This document shows, one piece after another, positions 1 to 10,600 of a DNA stretch of 64,000 bases (positions within the stretch are counted from its first letter, which is position 1; each line of letters opens with the position of its first letter). Source of the DNA: Macrosoma leucophasiata (lineage: Eukaryota; Arthropoda; Insecta; Lepidoptera; Hedylidae); assembly GCA_036365455.1 (NCBI GenBank), contig JAWQUS010000021.1, positions 19,342,001 to 19,406,000 of the forward strand, written 5' to 3'. A model generated the notes under the pieces. The model searched no databases and was not told the origin of the DNA. It saw only the letters and a list, made by a program, of their open reading frames with translations. The position numbers and the translations under genes were made by a program.

Positions 1-269
1 TTTCGATAGTAATATTTCGGCCATTTAAACATAAAGTGAATACGTGTTTGTTAAAATGAATATTTTGTATCTTGTAAAACTATAGAATTGAAACCTTAAA
101 AAACTCAAGTTTTGTACTACGCATGCGCGCACACTGTATAATGCTTCCTATCTCATTTTCGTTTCGTCGACTTTCAAATCTCAACAGAAAAAGTTTTGGC
201 GGGAACCTTGAAAGGGGCTATAGTGCTCTTATTTTATTTCATTTTCTTAATGTATTTTTAAGTTATATT

Positions 270-1224
270 ATAATAATATTATAATATAAGTTTATTTGCA
301 TATAACAAATAACAATAAAATGAAGAACACAGTAGTACATTTATGAGGAATCCTTATTAGTAATATGATTTCATAATATTATGTTTGTCGCAACTAGCAC
401 TTTGCTAAGTTATTAAGAATAACTTGTGTTAAAAGCACTAGTCCCAACCCTTGTGTAAAATATTTCCATTTATTACAAGTTTGTAATGATAAGCGTAAGA
501 CTGTGAATATTGTCGATTATCAGCAAACAGCTTAAAGTTAAGAAAACTAAGGTTAATAAAATAAATATAAAGTACAAAAAAAAAACAAATCTAATGTAAA
601 AAATAGTAAAGGAATGATACATGGCAAAAATGTATATAAATGAATAAATGTATATGTAAGTGGTGTGTGTCTGTGTGGGTGTGTGTGAGTGAGTGAGTGA
701 GTGAGTGAGATAGAGATAGAGAGTGTGTGTGTGCGGGTGTTTGTGTGTAGGTGTGATTATTCTATATGTAGTCTGCTAGCCTACAAGTAGTATGAGTTAT
801 TAATTTTTTTTTAATTTCAATTACCAGTGATAAATTGTTCTGTATTTACATAATTTAATTTTTGAAGCCATTGGGTCACGATTATTTTTAATGTTTTGCT
901 TGATAACGAATAAATATTAAGGCGTTTATTAAGTTTATTATATAACTGTGGGCCCTGATAACAGAAGAATCTTTTAGCAAATGCATATTTGCTAAAATAT
1001 GCTTATTTTTGTAAGGAAGGCAAACTTTATCTTTTCGCCTTTTATTTATTACTCTATACGGCGTGTGATGGTGTTGCAGTAAAATTGTATTAACAACAAA
1101 TAGTTGCCTAACTGTAAGCACCTCACAGTTCTTGTATAATTCTTCAGTCGAGTAAAGAATAGGACGGTAAGTAGCGACTTTAAGCACAGCTCTTTGCGCT
1201 CTCTCTAGCTTTAAGAGGGTGGTC
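270..1224 (-). mobile_element. 3' end of a CR1/jockey-like non-LTR retrotransposon nested in repeat R1
   Basis: The insertion is flanked by a 7-bp direct repeat TTATATT (263-269 and 1225-1231), which reads as a target-site duplication. On the minus strand 1208-888 codes for a reverse-transcriptase C-terminus (starts LERAQRAVLKVATYRP, then ELYKNCEVLTVRQLF). That tail is typical of CR1/jockey-type LINEs as I know them. The left part is AT-rich 3'UTR. It holds a GT microsatellite and a GAGT tract at about 660-750. The copy is strongly 5'-truncated, and no RT catalytic domain is present. Confidence 0.6.
661..752 (+). repeat. GT/GAGT microsatellite
   Basis: A run of TGTG, then GAGT repeated about six times, then GATAGA and more GTGTGT. 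It is simple-sequence DNA inside the LINE 3' UTR. Confidence 0.85.
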
Positions 1225-1623
1225 TTATATTGAATAAAGTTGGCATTTTGTTTGATATAGGTTTATTACAGTGCCCGTGTATAGTGAAATAGAATAACGG
1301 TGCGAAAACATGACCTTTCAGGTTGCCTCCAAAACTTTATTGTAAATGTTCTGGTAAAGTAGCCATCTCTTTACTCGAATAACTGACTATAACTCACTTG
1401 ACTGCCATACTTAATAAACAATTGACTGACTATATTATACTAACTTTTACGCTACTTAAATAAATACGAATACGAAATATCGTTTTACTTGACACTGGCA
1501 ATATGCATGCATAATAGCGATGTCATAATAACAAAAAAAAAAAAACTCAACAGTGTTGCAAGTTTTCACTTTAATAAAAATTAAACAACAAATCATTTCA
1601 TGTATGCAGATTATTTAAGGTGA

Positions 1624-4600
1624 TCAGTCAACTTTGATAAAATAAGGTAGTGTGTCCAGAGGCGCGGGGTAGTCCCGCAGCCAGTCGGGCCCCGCGTGGC
1701 GCCGGCCGCCCGCCCCCCCCGCCGCCCACGTGCCCGCCGGCAGGTAGATGTCCCGCGATACCGCGCCCTTCTCCACTACCGGCGCCACTAGGATCCTTTC
1801 GCCGAGGAGGTATTCTGCAGGAAAATAATAAGTGTCGATTTTAGTAAAGACTTCCGCGACGGTGTCGATTTTTTAATGTTGTAAAGGTGGCAAACGAGCA
1901 TGCAGTGCAGATGAGTGTTTTTTTTTGTAACAAACAAGCAAACATAGTTGCAAACAAGCATGCAGTTCTCATTGATGATGTTAAGTGATGAATGCAGCCT
2001 ATAGACACCCATACAATGACCACAGGTCAAAATGCAGATGCGTTGCCACTCCTGAGGCCTAAGGTGCGGAAATTACAGGGCCGTACATTACAACCTGACC
2101 GAAACACGATAGTGCTGAACACTACCATTTAGTGGCAAGTATATTAGGTAATGCGGTGGTGCTAACGCCCGCGAGCTCCGTCACTGCAGTTTATAGACAT
2201 CTGCACAAAAACCAGACGTTAAATGGAGATGCGTCGCCACCCCTGATACCTTAGTTCTCATGTCTCTGTGATAGTTATTACGGAGTCATACATTTCCACC
2301 TAATTGAAATACGATAGTTCTGAACACTACCTACTATTTGGCGTCAGATAGATTAGGTAAGTAGTAAATAGTTGGGGAGTTCAAGATGCGATTTAAGATA
2401 TGGGGGACACCCTGTGGCCTTTATGAACCTCCGCCAAATCTAAGGTTTCTATATAGGGCCGCACCTGTGAGCGGCTGCCTCCCAGGTGCGGCCCTATATA
2501 GAAACCTTTCCAGCGTTTCAAACGGACATCACGAAAGAAAGAAAGGAAGATATGCCTTTACTATGGCAGTCCTGAGGTACGCCTAAAAAATACAAACAAA
2601 AATAGGTTTGTATTGTTTTTCCGATATCCGGAAAAAAATATTGAATATTACGAGCTTACGAATCGTCTAAATTTTCGGGCTTTGTTTGGGCATATTTTAC
2701 ATTTTCTGATGATGATGCTGTGACCTTTTCGCAAAAGTTGGACCCTTTCAGAAATGGGGATGAAAAATTACTCGAGAATGTCAAACACTCGTAAGGTATC
2801 TTAATCTGATGCGATTGACTTTATCTGAAAGTGATAACCCATTAGCCATTCTAGTTTACATTGGTGATGAGTGAAAAGCAATACAGCAAGTATTTACACA
2901 TTTACATAAACATTTCATATATAGATGCAAAGTCACGCGTGAGGTCTAAGCTAATTTAAAACCAAACAACGAAGTTTTATGGTACACACCATTAAATTAG
3001 AAATTAAAAAACAACCTTCTCTACCTTTTTCAATAATTTTGATAACAGAGTGAAAATAAAAATGATCACTCTAGCCAACCACATAAGTGTGATAGGGTTA
3101 AAGTAAATATAATAATAGATTGCGATAGTTACCATCCCATATTTGTTGAGCCTCAGTGTCGTCGGGTGCGATCCACCAGATGGGCGGGTTGGCGGGCGCG
3201 CCGTGCGACACGGACCGCTTGAAGGCCGCCACCACCTCCGGCGCGTACTTTGCGTGCAGATCCACGAATTTCTTGCTTATGGCGATCGTCTATAACAATT
3301 AGGCAACATTACATTTGTAGCGACACATTGCAACGTGGCAAATTGTGGAACGAACTTCCCTCAGAACAGTTCCCCCGGCGCTACAATATGGGGTTCTTCA
3401 AAATTGGCGACAAAAGAGTCCTTCAGGGCTGGCAGCGCGTTGGCTACTCCCCAATATCCTCCAATATTGCAAATGTTCATAGGCGACTAACAACTTTCCA
3501 TCAGGTGGCCCGTCTGCTTGTCTGTCAATCCTTTTACATTAAAAAAAAACATTACCTATTACGAATAAGAAATGCTGACGACGGCGCAAACTTATCGTTC
3601 GCTCGTAAGTTGTCATATTGTCTTAGTGCCGCGCATTCGCACCTCAACCCGACTAAATTTACCTAAATTTAAATGTTTTAACTCTGCAATATATTACGGT
3701 GATCACCAACATGGACTTCTCGTTTCCATCTTCCTTAACTGAACACGCCAGAACCTTTCGCCACTTTCATTAAATAAAAAAAGAACCGTTCTGAAATCGG
3801 TTAATTCATTCATTCAGGAGCTACGGTGCCACAGACAGATACACAGACAAGTCAAACTTATTACACCCTTTTTGCGTCGGGAGTTAAAGATGAACAATAA
3901 AACCATTCTGTACGCACCTCATTGTCATAGTCCCAAGGCACATATGAGAACTGGATGCAAGGCATGAAGACGTTAGCCTGAAGCCACCTTATGAAGAGCT
4001 CCTTATCTGGCAAGTCTACATAACCGTTCCCCCCCACCATGTCGGGGAGAACCAGGGGGTAGCCGTTCATGTTCATTTGCAGCATCGTTGTAATGAGCGT
4101 TGGGAGCCCGTTCTCGAAGGTCCAGTATGAGTCCTTGTCGACCATACGCACGAAGATCGGCAGGTCTTGCGTTCTGTAAGTTATTGGTGGAAATTAAAAT
4201 AAAATTCCAAATGGGTGTAGGGCATACGTGGAATGTCCATCATGGGGTCCGTTTCTCAGAGTATGATGAGAATTGAATGTAGATGAAACACAGGAGGTGT
4301 GTAAGCACCGGGATATTTGGCACTCCACACTCTCTTTCTAACCCGTAAAAGACTTGGCGTGATGGTACATACACACAAAAGGTAAATATTTAACTGGACA
4401 CAAATGAGACTGACCTTTGTGCTGATCTAACTTCGGCCAAGGGTCCAAATGTAGCCACTTCCCTCACGTAGTCTGCGGTCAATATTCCTGGTTGCTCTAG
4501 GACATCTCCTTGCAGGACGGGAATCTGCGCAAAGATCGGTCAATCGGTGGGATTCTATGCAAGTATCAAGTATTCCATACTCAAATTATTTGTTTTTGTG

Positions 4601-7600
4601 TACCTACTTGAAAATTATAAAGCGGTTCTTATAAAATACATTTACAGTAACCGCCAAGAAATGTTGCACATGACGAACGGATGGCGAATCTATAAGGATT
4701 CTGTTTTTGTCACTTTACTGCGGAACCCTAAAAACTGCTACCAACCTGCGGTGTCCAGCTAGTCTCGCCAGCGTCGAACTTGTAGCTGTCGAAGCCGTAC
4801 AGCTCCTGTAGGCGACGTAGCTTGCTGGAGTACCACACGCGGACCTCGGGCTTCGTGAAGTCGATGTATGCCGTCGTCGTGCCGTTGTCGTTCCACCAGC
4901 TAGTCTCCACTGAACCGGACTCTGAGTCAACCAGGTAACTGGAAAGGAAATATAGTCAAAATGTAATAAGGTGATTGTCTAGCAAATAACTGTGATCTCG
5001 CCACTTATCTTAATTTGATCAAAGGTATTGGTCACTTACTAACTTACTTAATGAAGAAGATATAGGATGAAGGCACACTACGAATGAGGATGAATACGGA
5101 TGTGGGATCTATAAATCCCACGAAAGGTGATTTTTCAGACACATACGAACACATCATTTTCAGACACGGTCCAAATTTTTAAGGTGAACTCATTACGAAC
5201 AACATTTCCAGTTTTATTTTGGGATCAACCCTTAAACCCCATCCCGAATCGCCGCTATTGTAATATGGCGAGGTTTTTGCTTCTACGGTTTCGGGATGAA
5301 CGAGTAGGTACCGCCTGTGTGTAAAATGAGCTCTACAAAGAATCATAATAAGTTAGAAAAATAAGTAAAACAGCTTTGAAATATTATCCTAAAAACATTA
5401 CCTCACCGTAATAAAAATGGTCTTCGCCACCAATAGTAAAAAAACCTCCATACTTAATTACCATTGGAAAATATTTATTCCTGAAAATAATATGAATTAT
5501 TGTTTTCAGGTTTTAGAATATTACGTTTTTTGCATGTTTTTTGCATGATACTAATCTTGCCATGATCATGATTCATGGTGATGGATGGTGCTTAAAAGTC
5601 GCCTAGTGTACATATAATCACATAATATATTTTTACACTCACCCCTTCTTCTTAGCTTCGGTATACCAAGGTTCACAGCCTTTATTGATGAAGGGATGAA
5701 CCCAAATGGTCACTCTATACCCCCTTTCCCGCAAACTGTCCACAGTGTTCTTCATATCAGGGAAACTATTCTCATCCACCGTTTGTGCGCCATAGCATAT
5801 TTCCCAAAGATCGTCAATCTCGAATTGGCTGTTAGGAAAACCGTAGCTGTTGATCTCGTCAGCGAACTCCAGCACTACACTGTGATTCACATCCCTCTTA
5901 TACCGCGCCCATGTGGACCATACCGGATACTTGATCATCTTCTCATCGGGGTATCCAGTAGGTTTGTTCAGGTAAGTATCTATAGCGTACTCGTGGGCCA
6001 CTCTTGCGTTTTCAAACATACCGATCGCATAAACCAAGTTGTTTTTATCACGTCTGTTCGTGTAGGGAGGCTTAACTTGTCCGATGAAGCAAGCTGCGTT
6101 TTTCTGGGCTGCATTTTGGTCGACGAACAGAGGCACTTTTTTGTCGAAGTAGTAGAAAACACCCTGGGAACTCAGCCAGTAGGGTTCAGCGACGCCCATG
6201 TTGTCGGCTTCCTTGGTGATGTAAGAGTATTCGGGGAGAACAAGGCGCTCGATTGGCCAATATTGCCGCTTTTGTTGCGGACCCCCGTACCAGTGATGAA
6301 CACCTGTTACAAGAAAGGATAAGATGTTGAATAATACAGAGTAGGTATATGAATATGTATTTTCTCGACGATAACGCATGGCCCCGCGGCTGGTGAAGAT
6401 TGCAAGCAATCTACTCGGTTTTGCGATACGGGCGCGTTTCCGTGCTTCCGTGCTTGCACGTTTAGCCATCGTTCCCGGTTGCTATCGATATATAGCAGTC
6501 GTTAAAACTTGTCGGAGGTATTATGGGCTGTTTGAAAACATCCGACAGCGGGTTGCCCACTAACCCGTATCTCCACCAACCCGCATTGAAGCAATGTGAT
6601 GGAGTAAGCTCCTGGCCTCCCCCCAAAAACAGGCTGTGCCCAGTTGGGACGTTTCAAGGTTTGCCATTATTATGTATTTTCTTTTAAGATTCAGTGTGAA
6701 GTTGCTTAGCGCCATTTTGCTGCCACCGTCCAACCCACCGCAGAACCGCAAGCTTGGCAATCCTTTTAACATCGTTTCAAGTTTGTGGTAAAACTGGCTG
6801 CCGTTGCAGTATTTCAGTATTGCAGTATTAATGAGATAAGAGTCCATACTCTTATCTCATTTTGTATTTTTGAGTAACTTATAATATAACTTTTCAGCCA
6901 CCACGATCCCGTTATAATACTGAGTTCTTACCTAGATTAACACAATCCTCTAGCCTGACGGTCTTCGGCGCAGACCAGTCGAGTGTCATCACGATACCCT
7001 TGCGGGCACCTTCCACCCACTCCGTGGAGATGCGCAACGTGGTGTCGTTCTCGAACTGCATCACCACGTCTCCTGACTGCACCACGTCTTTTATAGCTCC
7101 AGTCTTTCGGCCAATCACTGACATCACGGTTGATACTCCATCTGAGAGAGAGAGAAAAGCGTTTTACACTGCACTTATTCTCCGTTAGAGCGAGGTCAAC
7201 GGAAAAGCGCACGTGGATTTACGTCAGGACTCGTTTCTTTTTCTAAGTCTATGACTTTACTTTCATCATCTATCTAATGTTGCGATACTGTATGCCCAGA
7301 ATACTATATATATACATTTAATTACATAGAACTGTATGCCTAACGGTTGCCGTAAGTAAGTGATAAACTTGACCAAGGGATACGTGCATAATAACTACTT
7401 CAATGCCAAGAGATAACTAGGTATATTTTATGCCATGACGTGGCAAAGAAGCACACAGTTCATATTGACGGAAGTGAATACTGTAGCCGATAGGTAAATA
7501 TCTTCACAAAAACTACACAGAGTAATTGTAATACTTTATTGCCAGAGTTCTGAGTTGTTATACTTCTGTGCTAGAATTTACAGGGACTTACCTACATTAC

Positions 7601-10600
7601 CACCTGACCGGACCACTATAGAGCTGAACACTATCATATAGATGGGATTCGACAGTTCGAAGCGTACTTTGATCAAAGTAAAGTGGTAGTGCGGTATGTG
7701 AATCTCACTATTAGACCGACGTCTAGAAGTCGGAACTAGCTATTTTCTCTTTCTTTCTTGACGGGTAGGCAGTAGTAGGTACTACTGTACTGTACTAAGA
7801 GGTATCATCCGTCAAGGACTAGCCATGCTTCTAGGTAATTTATTTATGTAAGCTCTAATAAGCTGCTCTGCCATCCGTACATAAACAGATAAATACTCAA
7901 TAGTACCTTTTTCAGATATGATGCTGAGTCCGCCATAAGGGTTGTTTTCCAGGCGAATATTGTGCTCGGGACTGCTCAACAGCTTGATGTCCACCGGCGT
8001 GGCATGCGCGAGCGCAGCCAATGTCGCCACCACTGTGAGATTACACAAACATTATTTTAAAACATATCGCCTAAATACGAGTAAGACCCGCGCACGAAGG
8101 GTTCCGTACCTTCATGTATTAAACACGGCAAAAAAATCTCGCATTTGTTGTATGTTAAGGGTTTGAAAATGTAGCCAAATATTTTGTGAATAATTCAAGC
8201 GTCTACCTGTTACGTAACATTATTAAATTGAGAAAAGAATCACGTTTGTTGAATTGAATGGGGATGCAGTATTTTTTGTTATGTTGGCGGCAGGTTATAC
8301 AGAAGACAGAAGAGTATAACCAGCCCTTATGTCTAGCGTTCGTGGACTATGAGAAAGCCTTCGATTCGGTTGAGATTTGGGCTGTGCTACAGTCACTCCA
8401 GAGGTGCCAAGTTGACTACCGATACATCGAGGTGCTGAGGAGCTTGTATGAAAACGTCACCATGTCGGTCCGGCTTCAGGATCAGAACTCGAAACCTATC
8501 CAACTGCAGCGAGGTGTGAGACAGGGAGATGTTATATCTCCGAAACTGTTCACCGCTGCATTGGAAGACGTCTTCAAGCTTCTGAACTGGAAAGGACTCG
8601 GCATCAATATTAACGGCGAGTACATCTCCCACCTCCGATTTGCAGATGATATCGTACTCATGGCTGAGACCCTGGAAGACCTTAGCACAATGCTCAATGA
8701 CCTCAGTAGGGCTTCCCAACGAGTGGGCCTTAAAATGAACATGGACAAGACGAAGATCATGTCAAATGTCCATGTTACACCCACTCCTGTTATGGTCGAG
8801 GGTACTACACTCGAAGTTGTTGACGATTATGTATACCTGGGACAAACGGTCCAGTTAGGTCGGTCCAACTTCGAGAAAGAGGTCAATCGCCGAATCCAAC
8901 TCGGTTGGGCAGCGTTCGGGAAGCTACGGTTCATCTTCTCGTCCGACTTACCGCAGTGTCTCAAGAAAAAGGTCTTTGATCAGTGTGTGTTGCCAGTGAT
9001 GACTTATGGGACAGAAACGTGGTCGCTCACTATGGGCCTCATAAGAAGGCTCAAGGTCACTCAGAGAGCAATGGAGAGAGCTATGCTCGGAGTTTCTCTG
9101 CGAGATCGAATCAGGAATGAGGAGATCCGCATGAGAACCAAAGTTACCGACATAGCTCACCGAATAGCGAGACTCAAGTGGCAGTGGGCAGGGCACATAG
9201 CTCGACGAACTGACGGCCGTTGGGGCAGAGCAGTTCTCGAGTGGCGACCGCGTACCGGAAAGCGAAGCGTAGGCAGGCCTCCCACAAGATGGACCGACGA
9301 CCTGGTGAAGGTCGCGGGCAATCGCTGGATGAGGGCGACCCAGGACCGTTCGTTGTGGCATTCTTTGGGGGAGGCCTTTGTTCAGCAGTGGACGTATTTT
9401 GGCTGAAATGATGATACCTAGACATTAAGCCTAAAATTGCCATTAGTTAAGCTATTCTTAAGTAATTATTTGTACATAATAATTAACAAAATATATAAAT
9501 TTGTATTTTTTTTTTGTTGCAAGTGCCGAGTTCCCCCTGAGAGTAGGTACCTAAGTGTTATTGGGCTTTTTCATATATCTGTAAATAACCTACGTCATTG
9601 TCATTAAAAATTCCTCAATTAACAGTGATGAAGGTGGAAGGTGGTGAAACTTAACATTGTGATGAACTAATAAATATTAGTCTCGAACAATAATAATGAG
9701 AATACAAACAACAGACCTTGTAATCAATCTGTAGCTGTTAAAATTATCCATAACAGACTTGATAGGGTTGCCAACCATGCTTAGTATTTAAAGAAATACA
9801 CGGCGAATTGAGAATTCACAATTTAATGTATTCATGTGGTTAAAACAGTATCAAACTTAGTTTAATTTTATTGGTATTTACATATTAGCATATGCAAGTG
9901 AAATATTTATTTTATGGAAAAAATAAAACAAAAAAAATATCACTGGCGTGATTTGAACGCGTACTTAAGGTGGTAGAGCGACTAGGCTATTGGTCCAGTG
10001 TTCGCGGCTAAAAGTTTCGCCTGAAGACTGTGTATAGAATTTTTTTTTATTTTAAACATCAAACTGTTTTATTCCGTCTACTATCAACTGTTCAACAAAT
10101 AAAGTACATTGAAAAACACTGTTTTATTTCATCACCATTCTACTAATACTCGTATGGATAATGGATGGATGGATGTTTGTTACTCTTTCACGAAGAAACT
10201 ACTGGACGAAACTGAATTTGGATTGGATGAAACTTTACAGTAATATAGGTTATACATTGGCATAACATATTGGCTACAAATCATAATGATTAAAAGTACA
10301 CGCGGACAAAAACTAGTATTCAATATAATATAATTTAAAAAAAACCGTTTATAGATTTTCCCATAGAGTAGGTACTTAAACATTTTAAATCTTCAAAGAA
10401 CTAAAGTACCTACCTACTGCTCGAAATTATTAAATACTATTCAAGTATGTTGGCAACCCTAGACTAGCCTGATATTCTATGACCTATTAGTTTTTTTAAA
10501 CGCCATTGTCATAGTAATTATAATGTACAGGTACACAATGGAGGGTAATAATCTTAGAACATAACGCGGATTCACATTGCCGTATTATAATTATTGTTGT

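Larger units (their letters stand above)
195..1530 (+). repeat. Unclassified ~360-bp repeat (family R1), copy 1, split by a LINE insertion
   Basis: The two halves (about 195-269 and 1225-1530) match the unbroken copy at 40182-40545 and the inverted copy at 41065-41410. Shared landmarks are a start with GGCGGGAACCTTGAAAG, a middle stretch with GTGCCCGTGTATAGTGAA, and an end near GCGATGTCATAATAA. In the other copies the two halves join directly, so the 955 bp between them is an insertion. No coding capacity and no clear terminal inverted repeats are visible, and the class is unknown. Confidence 0.65.

Noticed and set aside
661..770. CRISPR-like short repeats
   Set aside because: It is a simple GT/GAGT microsatellite without spacers, and the genome is eukaryotic.
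3250..3666. 138-codon plus-strand frame overlapping GH31-A exon 8
   Set aside because: It joins antisense exon sequence to a LINE tail fragment; no single protein is encoded.
5696..6322. 208-codon open frame on the plus strand
   Set aside because: It is the antisense shadow of GH31-A exon 4, whose minus-strand reading has clear GH31 motifs.
8100..8120. Alternative first exon of GH31-A (ATGAAG before GTACGG, minus)
   Set aside because: The phase does not match exon 2, which needs a phase-1 donor; the exon at 12074-12056 fits phase and gives a signal peptide.
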